Positions 32,876-41,462 are shown, counted from the stretch's first letter. The stretch: 64,000 bases of DNA from Solimonas sp. K1W22B-7 (GCF_003428335.1 NZ_CP031704.1:3968001-4032000), one strand, 5' to 3'. Numbers and translations are program-made. Notes: generated by a model not told the origin, from the sequence alone.

Positions 32876-33829
32876 TTACAGCGCCGACAGGTCCGGCGTG
32901 ACGCGGCCCAGGGAGAGGTAGCGGGGTTCCACCACCTTGTAGCCGTAGACCGCCAGGCCACGGATGGCGGAGGCGAACTTGGTCTGCAGGCGGATGACCT
33001 CGGCGTTGATGAACTGGTTGGCCCAGGTCACGCCGTCCTTGTGGCCGGCGATCACCGGGGTGACGTTGAGCGTGGTGTCGATGTAGTCCGTCAGCTGGTT
33101 GGACTCGTAGATGGTCAGGCCGTCGATGGTGCCGAGGCGGCCGTTGCGGATGGCGCCTTCGGCGTCGCCGGTGATCAGCGCCGACTTCACGTCGGTGTTC
33201 TTCAGGATGGTGCAGAACCAGGCCGGCAGCACGACCCAGCGGCCGACGCGCGACACGCCCTGCTCGGTCAGCGACTGGTTCATGCGCATGAGGAACTTCA
33301 CGGCGTTGTCGGCGTCGATCACCACCGGCGCGCCGACGGCGCCCAGGTCGATGGCACCGGACTTCCTGCCGGCGCTGGCGCCCTGGTTCTGGGGGGAGAT
33401 GTCGGCAACGATGCTGGAGAGGAATTCGGCGTCCTGCTTGAGCACCACCTGCTCGGCGGCGTCCTCGGCGTACATGTCCATCAGGCCCATGTCGCTCTGG
33501 ATGCGGTCGACGTCGTCGAGCACCACGGCGTAGTACTTGCCGCGGTTGAGCTCCAGCTCGGTGGCGTTGTCCTCGGGGGTCTCGTAGGCGATGTCGAGGT
33601 TCTTCTGGTAGTCGCCCACGGAGACGTCGGGCGTGCGGCGGATGACCACCTTGTCGCCGAGCTTGGTCACCTCGCCTTCCCAGTCGTTGCTGGTGATCTC
33701 GCCGCAGACCGTCATGTCGTAGTGCTTGACGGTGGCCTTCTGCGAGAACAGCGTGGGGATGTACTTGGCGGTGCCTGCGCCGTTGGCGGAAAGATTCGGG
33801 TAGGTGCCCGAGATCTGCATGTTTGCCAT
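32876..33829 (-). CDS. Major capsid (coat) protein
   Basis: The 317-residue product follows the scaffold gene by 49 bp. Composition and size fit an HK97-fold coat protein: a mixed N-terminal arm (LFSQKATVKHYDMTVCGEIT), the E-loop-like VTKLGDKVVIRRTPDVSVGD, a spine helix (EDAAEQVVLKQDAEFLSSIV) and late A-domain strands (DGLTIYESNQLTDYIDTTLN). The order scaffold-coat-adaptors is as in podophages. The start MANMQISG follows AGGACCAACACAC. Confidence 0.8.
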   Translation of the reverse strand: MANMQISGTYPNLSANGAGTAKYIPTLFSQKATVKHYDMTVCGEITSNDWEGEVTKLGDKVVIRRTPDVSVGDYQKNLDIAYETPEDNATELELNRGKYYAVVLDDVDRIQSDMGLMDMYAEDAAEQVVLKQDAEFLSSIVADISPQNQGASAGRKSGAIDLGAVGAPVVIDADNAVKFLMRMNQSLTEQGVSRVGRWVVLPAWFCTILKNTDVKSALITGDAEGAIRNGRLGTIDGLTIYESNQLTDYIDTTLNVTPVIAGHKDGVTWANQFINAEVIRLQTKFASAIRGLAVYGYKVVEPRYLSLGRVTPDLSAL

Positions 33830-33877
33830 GTGTGTTGGTCCTTGTGATTGGGTTGGGTTGAGGGTTGATGGATGGGA

Positions 33878-34855
33878 TCAGCCGATGCGACCGCCGATGT
33901 AGGCCTGGTCGATCCGCTGCTGCATGGCCGCCTGTTCCTGCGGCCGGCCGCGGTAGCGCCCGCGCGCCACGTCGGCCTGGAACTGGCGGATTTCCGCCTG
34001 GGTGATGGCCGGGCGCAGGTCCGGCGGCGGGTTGCCGCCATCCGGCGAGCTGTCGGGCAGCAGGCGCCTGTGCGGGTCACGCGCCGGGGCAGCGCCCTGG
34101 CGCAGGAACTCGCCGAACAAACGCGCTACCCGCGCCGCGTCGCCGCGCTGCTCGAACAGGCTCAGCAGGTCCTGCCGCCGCTCGCCGGTGGCCTCGTCGG
34201 CCTGGTCGAGGTACTGCAGGAAACGCGGATCGCCGTTGAGCTCCTGCCACTGCGGCACGCGCCGCGACAGCTCCTGCAGGAAGCCCTCGTAGACCTCGCC
34301 ATCGCGGCTGCGCCGCACCTGCGCGACGCTCTGGCGCGCCTGCTCCAGCTCCTGGCGCAGCGGTGCCATCTCGCGCGACAGCAGCAGCTGCAGCTGCGGC
34401 TCCAGCGTGCGCTGCGCCGCCCGCAGCACGGCGCGCAGGTGGTCTTCGCCGTGCTGCGCGATCTGCTCGGCGCTGAAGTGCTGGCCCAGGTCCAGCTCCG
34501 CCACGGGGTCGCGTCCGCCGTCGATCTGCCGCTGCAGGTCGCCGAGTTGCTGCTGCATCTGCTGCAACTGGGCCTGCTGGCCGATCTGTTCGCGGCTGCG
34601 TTCCTCGCGCTCCCTGCGCAACATCCCTTCCGCGGTCTGGAAGCGCGAGCGCCAGTACTCCGGCGCGGGCGCTGCTTCAGTCAGTGCCACCGCGTCCGGC
34701 TCGGGCACGGGGTCCTCCGCTGGCACCGGCTCCGGGACGGGAGCGGGTATCGGTGCGGGGTCCGTGCCCAAGGTTTCCGGAGGCGCCTCCGGTTCGTTGG
34801 CGGCGGCGATCTGCTTCTGCAGGTTCTGGATGTTTCGCGGGTAACGTCGGCTCAT
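33878..34855 (-). CDS. Capsid scaffolding protein
   Basis: The 325-residue product starts MSRRYPRNIQNLQKQIAAAN (ATG 34855). It has a Pro/Glu-rich linker (PAPIPAPVPEPVPAEDPVPE), a long coiled coil (about 70-175, RREREERSREQIGQQAQLQQ) and a charged helical C-terminus. This acidic, coiled-coil build immediately upstream of the coat gene is characteristic of phage scaffolding proteins, which assemble the procapsid and leave or are cleaved. Transcription enters through leader repeat A at 34871. Confidence 0.75.
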   Translation of the reverse strand: MSRRYPRNIQNLQKQIAAANEPEAPPETLGTDPAPIPAPVPEPVPAEDPVPEPDAVALTEAAPAPEYWRSRFQTAEGMLRREREERSREQIGQQAQLQQMQQQLGDLQRQIDGGRDPVAELDLGQHFSAEQIAQHGEDHLRAVLRAAQRTLEPQLQLLLSREMAPLRQELEQARQSVAQVRRSRDGEVYEGFLQELSRRVPQWQELNGDPRFLQYLDQADEATGERRQDLLSLFEQRGDAARVARLFGEFLRQGAAPARDPHRRLLPDSSPDGGNPPPDLRPAITQAEIRQFQADVARGRYRGRPQEQAAMQQRIDQAYIGGRIG

Positions 34856-34870
34856 CTTCAGTTTTCTCCA

Positions 34871-35051
34871 CGCCGCGACGCGCCGGGGCCCGGGACGGGT
34901 CGGCGGTTGGGCGTCTGTGCTTGGGGTTGAACGGTGGAAACGAAAAAGCCCGGCGCGATGGCCGGGCTTCTGCATGAGCTCTGGACGCAAGCTCTCTGGG
35001 GACTATTTTACGCGGGTGGCGGGGGATCTCCTAACGGAGTTCCGTATTTTT
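34871..35051 (-). promoter_or_regulatory. Late leader repeat A (palindrome, TAAAAT, hairpin, terminator) before scaffold
   Basis: Read on the minus strand: an ACGGA-N2-TCCGT palindrome, then a TAAAAT box (35010-35005), a GAGCT-N9-AGCTC hairpin and a GCCCGGC...GCCGGGC terminator with a T-run (near 34945). It differs from repeat C (38354-38536) at only a few positions over ~180 bp. A terminator between promoter and first gene suggests antitermination control of late genes. Confidence 0.6.
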
Positions 35052-35085
35052 CGGGGTGTCGTGCGCGGCAGGCGGGCGGGGCCGT

Positions 35086-35451
35086 CTAAGTTGGCTCTGT
35101 CGCTTCGGACAAGAGAGCCAAAATCCGGTCGATGGCAGCAGAGGCAATTTTCATGTCATACATGTTGTCTGGCGGGACCCTGAGCAGGAGCCAATGCAGG
35201 TAAGCCACGAATCCCGCCTTCCTTTCGGGAGTTGTCAGTGCTTCCTCCAGCTCGATGTCGCGCAGTCCAGGCGCCGAGTTTTCATGGTCATCCATCCAGG
35301 CCTTGCAGACTTCCGGAAGCCAATCGATCGCTGCACCCGGGCCCTCCATATACGCCATGAAGTTCAGGCCAATGGCCTTGAGCAGTTCACGAATGTCAGG
35401 GTCCCTTACGAATGCGGCCCCACCGCCGAAATAGATCGCGCTGGTGGTCAT
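35086..35451 (-). CDS. Small acidic protein of the immunity cluster
   Basis: The 121-residue product is acidic and mostly helical (RDPDIRELLKAIGLNFMAYM; VAYLHWLLLRVPPDNMYDMK), with no signal or TM segment. It lies between leader repeat A and partial repeat D, in the run of small genes behind the papain-fold toxin. Size and position match cytosolic immunity proteins; no family is recognised. Confidence 0.5.
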   Translation of the reverse strand: MTTSAIYFGGGAAFVRDPDIRELLKAIGLNFMAYMEGPGAAIDWLPEVCKAWMDDHENSAPGLRDIELEEALTTPERKAGFVAYLHWLLLRVPPDNMYDMKIASAAIDRILALLSEATEPT

Positions 35452-35492
35452 TTGATTTCTTCCTCTGTGTAGACGATGCGCACCTTAGCATC

Positions 35493-35526
35493 AGTGGATC
35501 TCCTAACGGAGTTCCCCATTTTTTTG
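35493..35526. repeat. Partial late leader repeat D
   Basis: GTGGATCTCCTAACGGAGTT followed by a T-run matches only the outer end of repeats A-C; the promoter and terminator parts are missing. It separates the 35086 and 35543 genes, consistent with cassette rearrangement through these repeats. Confidence 0.6.
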
Positions 35527-35542
35527 GAGTGTCGTGCAGCGA

Positions 35543-35869
35543 CTACGGTTTCAGGAACATTTCCATGTCATCCAGGGCGTCGGCAACAAAGCCTGACACA
35601 CGAGGATCACTGGCCTTGGCGTGCAGGGCGGTCAGTACCTTGTCGCGATCAAGCCGGCCGTGAATCCTGGCGACGTGTCCGAGGCATGTGGCGGCCACGC
35701 CAGCAACATACTCGTTTTGCGAATCCAGATATTGCAGGCATTGATCTTGCACCCACTGCCAGTCACCGTCATAGAAAGCAATGGAAACCAGCGCCCTGCA
35801 TATTCTTTCCGGATCGCGCGAGGCGAATGCCTGGAGCGCGGCATCCCTGCCTGGGTCTTTTTCTTCCAT
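35543..35869 (-). CDS. HEAT-like immunity-type protein
   Basis: This 108-residue, all-helical protein (start MEEKDPGRDA, ATG 35869) reads as two or three HEAT-like repeats: LVSIAFYDGDWQWVQDQCLQ, YVAGVAATCLGHVARIHGRL, VSGFVADALDDMEMF. Similar small HEAT-repeat proteins are frequent immunity or solitary neighbours in polymorphic-toxin loci. It begins 8 bp after the 35878 gene, in one unit with it. Confidence 0.55.
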   Translation of the reverse strand: MEEKDPGRDAALQAFASRDPERICRALVSIAFYDGDWQWVQDQCLQYLDSQNEYVAGVAATCLGHVARIHGRLDRDKVLTALHAKASDPRVSGFVADALDDMEMFLKP

Positions 35870-35877
35870 GGCCAGAC

Positions 35878-36105
35878 TCACCCAGGACCAGTTCCAGCTG
35901 AACCCAGCACTCGTCCGACGCAATCCTCCCAGTCCTCCCAGGCGGCGGGATCGGCGGGGATGCCATCCGGCAGGAACTGCAATGAGCTCAGAAGCGCGGC
36001 AATGTCTTCTGACTTTGTGGCACGAAACTCCTGCTCCAGGAACAGGATCATCGCTCGGTACGCGTCCTTCTTCGACAAAATAACCTGATCGTTCATCACT
36101 TCCAT
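35878..36105 (-). CDS. Small immunity-type protein
   Basis: The 75-residue product (start MEVMNDQVILSKKDAYRAMI, ATG 36105 after AAAGG) has the phrase FLEQEFRATKSEDIAALLSS followed by DPAAWEDWEDCV. This resembles small cytosolic proteins found downstream of contact-dependent and polymorphic toxins. Transcription can start from leader repeat B immediately upstream. Confidence 0.5.
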   Translation of the reverse strand: MEVMNDQVILSKKDAYRAMILFLEQEFRATKSEDIAALLSSLQFLPDGIPADPAAWEDWEDCVGRVLGSAGTGPG

Positions 36106-36164
36106 CCTGGCCTTTCCGGAGCGGCCAATCCCGTAACAGGATTGTACTCGCGCGGCGCTTGTGG

Positions 36165-36297
36165 TTGAGGTGGAACGGTGGAAATGAAAAAGCCCGGCGC
36201 GATGGCCGGGCGTCTGGGTGAGCTCTGGACGCAAGCTCTCTGGGGACTATTTTACGCGGGTGGCGGTGGATCTCCTAACGGAGTTCCGTATTTTTTG
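36165..36297 (-). promoter_or_regulatory. Late leader repeat B before the 35878-35543 unit
   Basis: This ~130-bp copy of the late leader has the palindrome, TAAAAT box, GAGCT hairpin and GCCCGGC terminator. It lacks the distal ~50 bp present in A and C. It lies between the Imm35 gene and the next small immunity-type gene. Confidence 0.6.
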
Positions 36298-36333
36298 GTT
36301 AGGTACGCGACGGGGACGGAACAGGCCCACGAC

Positions 36334-36630
36334 CTACCACTCCGCTCCCAACTTTCCGGCTTCAAACAAGTCGATATAAAACCCCGCTGTCCGCCCTGTG
36401 CCCAGCGCCACGGGCTCTCCGCTCTTCCGATCAACCAGAACAGGAGCATTGCCCACAAGACGGTCCTCGAACACGTCAGTTTCGAGGTGGCGACTGGATT
36501 CATAGAAGAATACAAAGCAGGTGGGCCTCTCGATCGTGTGCTCATCGAGAATCACGAAAGAGTATCCCGCGCTGGCGTCGGGCTGCCCCAGAAATCTAGC
36601 TGCTATCTCCTTGGCGGTTTCATAGTCCAT
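36334..36630 (-). CDS. Imm35-family (YrhB-type) immunity protein for the papain-fold toxin
   Basis: The 98-residue product starts MDYETAKEIAARFLG (ATG 36630, after AAGGA); a start at 36663 would overlap the toxin. It has the Imm35 signature: VILDEHTIERPTCFVFFYES, LVGNAPVLVDRKSGEPVALG and FYIDLFEAG. Imm35 proteins are cytosolic and often sit beside papain-fold or other peptidase/deamidase toxins, which fits the upstream gene. It starts 11 bp after the toxin stop. Confidence 0.75.
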   Translation of the reverse strand: MDYETAKEIAARFLGQPDASAGYSFVILDEHTIERPTCFVFFYESSRHLETDVFEDRLVGNAPVLVDRKSGEPVALGTGRTAGFYIDLFEAGKLGAEW

Positions 36631-36641
36631 CACATCGTCCT

Positions 36642-38309
36642 TCACTGCTCGCTCCGTATCCATTGAAATCTCTTGTAGCCCTGACCTGACAGCAGGGGTT
36701 CTCCCATGCGCTGCCCATCACGATATTTGACCACACCCCGGCTATCAACAACGACATTGAACACGTGTCCGGGGATACCGGGGCCGCGATCCGCAAAAAC
36801 AATGCCCTTGGCCCCTGGTCCCATCTTCTGAAACATGGCCGTTATCTCTTCAAGGGAAGCCGCCTTGGTAAAGCCGGCTTTCCCCTGGATGGCCTTCGGA
36901 ATTTCGCTGATGGACATACCCTTCGTATCAAAGTGCGGCAGCCCCGATGCCGGGCGCCCCGAAAAAGTCGCATCCAGGGCCACCGCGCAGTTGACGCAAT
37001 TGTGTGTTCTGCCAACGTCAGGAAATCCAGGATTGGTCTTGGGAACGGAACCGCCATACGCCTCGGCACTGGCATCCGGCACCTGTCGATCTTCAGAGCC
37101 ACGGCGCTTTCCAGAATGATCCGTCTCAATCGGCCGTCGAGCGGTGCCGCTATCATGCTCGATGGACTCACGCAACGGAGGAACAACATCCTGTTCCTTC
37201 GCCACATACCGCCGCTGCTGATACCCTCCCGCCGCGGCCGTCGCCACGCCCACCGGCGCCAGCAAGGCCGGACCGATCGCCGCAGCGATCACGTTCTTCC
37301 AGTCGATCTCGCCGCGTGCCAGCTTCTGCGACAGGGCATCGGCAGTGCCGCCCAATGCGGCCTGCGCGGGGATCTGGACCGAGGCGTTCGTCAGCTCCCG
37401 GGCGATGGGGCCGGCGGCGGAGCGGGCAAATACGCGGCCGGCCAGCACCGTGCCGCCGGCGCTCGCGCCGGCGGAAATGATGCCGGCCTTGCGTGCGGGC
37501 TTCATCGCCTCGGACATCAGCGCGCGATTGCGGAAGGCTGCGCCCAGCGCGACGGGATCTGCGATATCGATGCCGCGACGCTGCAGCTGGTAGAACATCT
37601 CGGAAGAGACGCCGGCCTCGTAGCCGTCGTCGGCACCGACGAATACGGCTCCACCCAGCGCAGCGCGCCCCAGGGCCTTGGCGCCAAGGCCCAGGCCGGC
37701 GCCGACTTTCCTGATCATGCCTCCGCCGATGACCATCTTCAGCGCAGTCGGAGCGAATTCGACGGCGGCGGGGACGGCGAGGTCGCGCACGGCGGCGCCG
37801 CGGTGCTCCCAGGCCAGCTTCGCCGCGCCCGCCGCATCGGTGCGGCGCCATTGCCGCAGGAAATCCGAGTCCGGAATCGCTTCCTGGTCGCGCTGGGCTG
37901 CGGCAGTGCGCTGCACCAGTTCGGAGAACAGCTGCTCGGTGTTTCTCAGCGCAACCCTGCGTCGCCCAGGTTCCGTGGGAATGGCGCTGCGGACGCTCTC
38001 ACTCGCCACCTCGGGGCTGCGCAGGCCCTCCATGTAGTCCACTAGCTGTAGTGCCTGTTCGGCGGAGTTGCGCTGGCGCAGTCGCGCGAAGCCCTGGCGT
38101 GCCCGGTCCGTCCAGCCGGGATCCTCCACGGCCGGGAGCCAAGGGGTATCTGCGGGAAGCCCCAGGCTGTCTTGCAGGAATCGCTTGCCGTAGTCAGGCC
38201 CCAGCAGGGCCTGGCGTTGCGGCGGCGCATCGCGGCGCGGCGGCGCGGGTGGCGGGTCCAGCACGAAGCCGGGTGGCAGCACCGGGCCCTTGTAGGGAAT
38301 CAATGTCAT
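36642..38309 (-). CDS. Class II effector: phage trunk plus papain-fold (Tox-PL) toxin
   Basis: The 555-residue product opens MTLIPYKGPVLPPGFVLDPP, then RQALLGPDYGKRFLQD. Residues ~150-400 are a hydrophobic, glycine-rich helical trunk like podophage ejection proteins, ending with SQKLARGEIDWKNVIAAA. The C-terminal ~125 residues are a papain-fold toxin (Tox-PL) with HNCVNCAVALDATF (Cys438), GHVFNVV (His515) and RDGQ (Asp531), giving a full Cys-His-Asp set. Known papain-fold toxins deamidate or cleave host proteins. Imm35 follows directly. The gene is bracketed by leader repeats C and A/B. Confidence 0.75.
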   Translation of the reverse strand: MTLIPYKGPVLPPGFVLDPPPAPPRRDAPPQRQALLGPDYGKRFLQDSLGLPADTPWLPAVEDPGWTDRARQGFARLRQRNSAEQALQLVDYMEGLRSPEVASESVRSAIPTEPGRRRVALRNTEQLFSELVQRTAAAQRDQEAIPDSDFLRQWRRTDAAGAAKLAWEHRGAAVRDLAVPAAVEFAPTALKMVIGGGMIRKVGAGLGLGAKALGRAALGGAVFVGADDGYEAGVSSEMFYQLQRRGIDIADPVALGAAFRNRALMSEAMKPARKAGIISAGASAGGTVLAGRVFARSAAGPIARELTNASVQIPAQAALGGTADALSQKLARGEIDWKNVIAAAIGPALLAPVGVATAAAGGYQQRRYVAKEQDVVPPLRESIEHDSGTARRPIETDHSGKRRGSEDRQVPDASAEAYGGSVPKTNPGFPDVGRTHNCVNCAVALDATFSGRPASGLPHFDTKGMSISEIPKAIQGKAGFTKAASLEEITAMFQKMGPGAKGIVFADRGPGIPGHVFNVVVDSRGVVKYRDGQRMGEPLLSGQGYKRFQWIRSEQ

Positions 38310-38353
38310 GTGGTTCTCTGGACTCCAGGCAGGTTCTGCTCGCTGCTGCGCAT

Positions 38354-38536
38354 GCCGCGACGCGCCGGGTCCCGGGACGGGTCGGCGGTTGGGCGTCTGT
38401 GCTTGGGGTGGAACGGTGGAAACGAAAAAGCCCGGCACGATGGCCGGGCTTCTGGGTGAGCTCTGGACGCAAGCTCTCTGGGGACTATTTTACGCGGGTG
38501 GCGGTGGATCTCCTAACGGAGTTCCGTATTTTTTGG
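38354..38536 (-). promoter_or_regulatory. Late leader repeat C before the papain-fold effector
   Basis: Near-identical over ~180 bp to repeat A at 34871, including the palindrome, TAAAAT box, GAGCT hairpin and GCCCGGCACG...CCGGGC terminator. The two copies flank the whole toxin-immunity segment 35.05-38.35 kb as direct repeats, giving recombination a ready path to insert or delete it. Confidence 0.65.
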
Positions 38537-38544
38537 ACCCAATT

Positions 38545-38574
38545 GCGCGACAGGCGAGTCGAGACCCGCCCTAC
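38545..38574. repeat. REP-A palindrome
   Basis: GCGACAGGCGAGTCGAGACC and its mirror sit between leader repeat C and the methyltransferase gene. This is the first of six REP-A copies in the 38.5-43.5 kb host-like block. Confidence 0.7.
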
Positions 38575-38584
38575 AGGATGCGCA

Positions 38585-39607
38585 TCACTTGTAAGCCACG
38601 CCAGCGCTGGCCGGGCCGCCCAGGGGAATCACCTCGGTCCGGCTGAAACCTACCTCGCGGCACCAGCCGGCGAAGTCGGCGCCGGTGAAGTCGAAGGCGT
38701 CGCCGAATTCGATCAGCATGTTGAGCGACATCAGCAGGCCGAAGGCGTTGTCGCGGCGGGCGTCGTCGATGAGGTTTTCCACGACGATGAAGGCGCCGCC
38801 CTGGGGCAAGGCGTCGTAGGCGGCGCGGATGAGGTGCATTTTCCGCTCGAGGTTCCAGTCGTGCAGGATCAGGCCCATGGTGATGACGTCGGCCCTGGGG
38901 ATCGGCTCGGCGAAGAAGTCGAGCGGCTGCGCGGTGATGCGGTCGGACAGGCCCGCGGCCTTGATCTTGCGCTGCGCGATCTCGGTGGCGGGCGGCAGGT
39001 CGGCGGAGATGCAGCGCAGCTGCGGATGCCGGCCGGCGACGATCATGGACAGCTGGCCAGTGGCGCCGCCGACGTCGCAGAGGGTCTGGTAGCGGGAGAA
39101 GTCGAACTTCTCGGCGAGCGCGTGGAAGTTGCCGGCGGAGATGCCGCTCATGGCGTCCATGAACTGCTCGAGCCGTTCGGGCTTGCTGTAGAGCTCGGCG
39201 AACATGGAGGTGCCGGTGCTCTTGACCTCGTTCTGCGGGCGGCCGGTGCGCAGGGCTTCGGGCAGATCGCCCCAGAAGCGGTAGAGACGGGCGTTGGCCA
39301 TTTCCAGGAAGCCGCCGATGAACTGCGGGCTGTTCCTGTCGAGGAACAGGGCGGTTTCGGCGGTGTTGCGATAGCGCGAGCCGGGGCCGTCGCCGTCGCG
39401 CTCGAGGAAGCGCAGGGCGACCAGGGTGTCGAAGAAGTCGGGATTGGCGCGCGGGTGCAGGCCCAGGGCGGCCTGCAGCTCGGCGCCGGTGAGGGCCTTG
39501 GTGCCCAGCTCGGTGAAGAGCCCCAGTTCCACGGCGGAGAGCAGGGCCTTGGCGGGGAAGAAGGCCATGCCGACCTCCATGATCCGGGCGGGAGACAGGG
39601 TGTTCAT
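38585..39607 (-). CDS. O-methyltransferase (acetylserotonin-type family)
   Basis: The 340-residue product has an N-terminal dimerisation/winged-helix part (VGMAFFPAKALLSAVELGLF) and a SAM-binding Rossmann domain: CDVGGATGQL (motif I), ISADLPPA, DVITMGLILHDWN with the catalytic-type His, and GGAFIVVENLID. Family members methylate small hydroxylated compounds. The start (ATG 39607) follows AAAGGA. It is an ordinary metabolic-type gene inside the phage block, next to REP-A palindromes, so it probably arrived as host DNA or as a moron. Confidence 0.8.
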   Translation of the reverse strand: MNTLSPARIMEVGMAFFPAKALLSAVELGLFTELGTKALTGAELQAALGLHPRANPDFFDTLVALRFLERDGDGPGSRYRNTAETALFLDRNSPQFIGGFLEMANARLYRFWGDLPEALRTGRPQNEVKSTGTSMFAELYSKPERLEQFMDAMSGISAGNFHALAEKFDFSRYQTLCDVGGATGQLSMIVAGRHPQLRCISADLPPATEIAQRKIKAAGLSDRITAQPLDFFAEPIPRADVITMGLILHDWNLERKMHLIRAAYDALPQGGAFIVVENLIDDARRDNAFGLLMSLNMLIEFGDAFDFTGADFAGWCREVGFSRTEVIPLGGPASAGVAYK

Positions 39608-39718
39608 GCGGGCATTCCTTTCCATGGAGGGCGGAGTCCCGAGTGTACCTAAAGCGGGGCTATAGCCCAGAGACGGGTTCCCGGGCGGAAGCCCGGCCTG
39701 AATCGCCATACCGGGTGG

Positions 39719-39982
39719 CTATTGCCAGCGCTTCAGCAGGCGCAGGACGTAGAAGCTGGTGGCGATGGAGAGCAGTATCAGGCTGCCGCCGGACAGGGAG
39801 AAGCGGCTGAGGACGAGGATGAGGGCCCACCAGGCGAGAAGGTGAAGCGCCGTCTTGCGAAGCAGGCTCTCGTTGTCTTCGGCAGGAGCCGGGACGAGGT
39901 TCGACGGGGCACCGCATGAGGGGCAGCTGGCATGGGTTGAGAGCATGGGCGCCTTGCACTGCCAGCACTTGATGACTTCCAT
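39719..39982 (-). CDS. Small zinc-ribbon membrane protein
   Basis: The 87-residue product has an N-terminal zinc ribbon (CWQCKAPMLSTHASCPSCGA: four CxxC-type cysteines) and two TM segments (about 45-62 and 66-82). Function unknown. It lies in the REP-rich host-like block, between the methyltransferase and NTF2-like genes. Confidence 0.6.
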   Translation of the reverse strand: MEVIKCWQCKAPMLSTHASCPSCGAPSNLVPAPAEDNESLLRKTALHLLAWWALILVLSRFSLSGGSLILLSIATSFYVLRLLKRWQ

Positions 39983-40026
39983 GGGGGTCTCCCTTGATTC
40001 CTGCGCAGAACGGGGCTTTGGCTACG

Positions 40027-40416
40027 CTAGCGCCCGGCCTGCAGCATCGCAGCCATCTTCTCGTGGATCAGGTTGACGGCCTTGAGAGGACGGAGCATCA
40101 CCTTGAAATCGGTGATCTGGCCGTTGTCGTTCCACTTGATCATGTCGATGCCGTTGATGCTGATGCCGTCCAGTTCCAGTTCGAACTCGAGGATGGCGTC
40201 GCGATCCGATCTCAGTTCGCGGACGTAGCGGAAGGTCTCGTTGCCGAAGACGGCGAACGCTGCGGCGAGGTACATCTTCGTGAGTTGCTTGCCGGCCTGG
40301 GGCCTGTGGACGACCGGGGAATGGAACACGGCATCGTCGGCCAGGAGGGCGTCGAGGCCCTTGACGTCCTTCTGCTTGAGGAGGGTGTGCCAGGTGGCGA
40401 TCGGGTCGGGGGTCAT
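40027..40416 (-). CDS. NTF2-like (SnoaL-type) protein
   Basis: The 129-residue product fits the NTF2-like alpha+beta barrel: WHTLLKQKDVKGLDALLADD, AVFHSPVVHR and FELELDGISINGIDMIKWND ending in LRPLKAV. Such proteins are small hydrolases/isomerases or ligand-binding domains; no catalytic assignment is possible. Single gene. Confidence 0.7.
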   Translation of the reverse strand: MTPDPIATWHTLLKQKDVKGLDALLADDAVFHSPVVHRPQAGKQLTKMYLAAAFAVFGNETFRYVRELRSDRDAILEFELELDGISINGIDMIKWNDNGQITDFKVMLRPLKAVNLIHEKMAAMLQAGR

Positions 40417-40534
40417 GGGAGACCTTTGGTTTCAGGGGATATGGGAGAGACGCGCCAATCTACTACTGAAATGAGGTGCGTCGCACGCGAATGATGCGGT
40501 TCGCAAGCTCACCGCATCCTACGGGATATGCTTC

Positions 40535-40891
40535 TCAGAACAACCTGCCGACGATCTCACTCGCAATCGAGTACAGGCCCACAAGCCCGCACAAACCTAC
40601 AGACACGAACACCAGCGTTGTTGGGCCGCGCCGACCCAGAGGCACAACCTTGTGCAGCGGCTCGGCGCCCTGAAGATGGAAGCTTAGTGTGAAGTCCGGA
40701 ATGTCTGTGTAGGGGCCGATGACCGACGGACGTACGACCTGAAGTGGATAGGCGCCGGCTTGGGCTTGTGTCCCGGCGTCAGCAGCAGCAATCAGTGCTT
40801 CACCAAGGGCGCGGAGAGAAACAGGATTCCCCACCACCATCAAGCCGTGCTCCTTGCCGGAGTAAGCGTGCAGCCAGAGTTTGTCGATCAT
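40535..40891 (-). CDS. Hypothetical protein with C-terminal membrane helix, immunity-like
   Basis: The 118-residue product has an alpha/beta N-terminal domain (DKLWLHAYSGKEHGLMVVGN then LRALGEALIAAADAG), slightly like Imm32-type proteins, and a C-terminal TM segment (about 95-113). Immunity is possible but unproven. Confidence 0.45.
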   Translation of the reverse strand: MIDKLWLHAYSGKEHGLMVVGNPVSLRALGEALIAAADAGTQAQAGAYPLQVVRPSVIGPYTDIPDFTLSFHLQGAEPLHKVVPLGRRGPTTLVFVSVGLCGLVGLYSIASEIVGRLF

Positions 40892-40952
40892 GTGTTGTCC
40901 CAGTCAAACCGAAATCCATGCGTCACCGCCACCTTGGCAAGCCTCAATACAT

Positions 40953-41462
40953 TCAGAGTTTCTGGAAGGGCGGAAACTTCCGCTCCACGGGCTGGTTGAG
41001 TTCTCGGAACCTGCGCCCGTAGTCATCGCTGGAGAAGCCGATCGACGCGGTGGTCTGGTCGCAGGCCACGACTCGCACCGGCATCCGCATCTTCATGAAG
41101 AAGACGGCGAAGGGGTAAGCGCACCAGAGCAGCATGAGGAGCGGCATCAAGACGTGGTCGCGCAGCAACGGAACCGCCAGCAGGGGCAGGACCAGCAGGA
41201 TCGGGAGGAAGAGGAAGCCGACGAACAGGTCGACAAAGCTCTGGTGCGACAGGAAGCCGTTGAACCCGCCCAGGCGACGATGCAGCTTGCATACGGGGTA
41301 GCTGACGGTCACGAACGATCGGGTGTAGGTGGAAAGAAGCGGATTGACCCCGGAGATGGTCGAGTGCTTGGATTCGGCGTATGCATGCATCGTCTGGCCG
41401 CAGTAAGCGCAGGTGTCCGGCCACCTGAGTTCCTGGCTGCGCAGGATTTTTACGATTTCCAC
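40953..41462 (-). CDS. Membrane protein with CxxC motif
   Basis: The 169-residue product has an N-terminal CAYCGQTM motif (possible metal or disulfide site), two or three TM segments (about 84-104 and 107-128) and a C-terminal soluble domain (VRVVACDQTTASIGFSSDDY). No family is recognised; a cytoplasm-facing immunity or housekeeping role is possible. Confidence 0.5.
   Translation of the reverse strand: MEIVKILRSQELRWPDTCAYCGQTMHAYAESKHSTISGVNPLLSTYTRSFVTVSYPVCKLHRRLGGFNGFLSHQSFVDLFVGFLFLPILLVLPLLAVPLLRDHVLMPLLMLLWCAYPFAVFFMKMRMPVRVVACDQTTASIGFSSDDYGRRFRELNQPVERKFPPFQKL

Noticed and set aside
40535-40891. Firm Imm32 call for the 118-residue protein
   Set aside because: Only a short, vague resemblance in the N-terminal domain; listed as immunity-like only.
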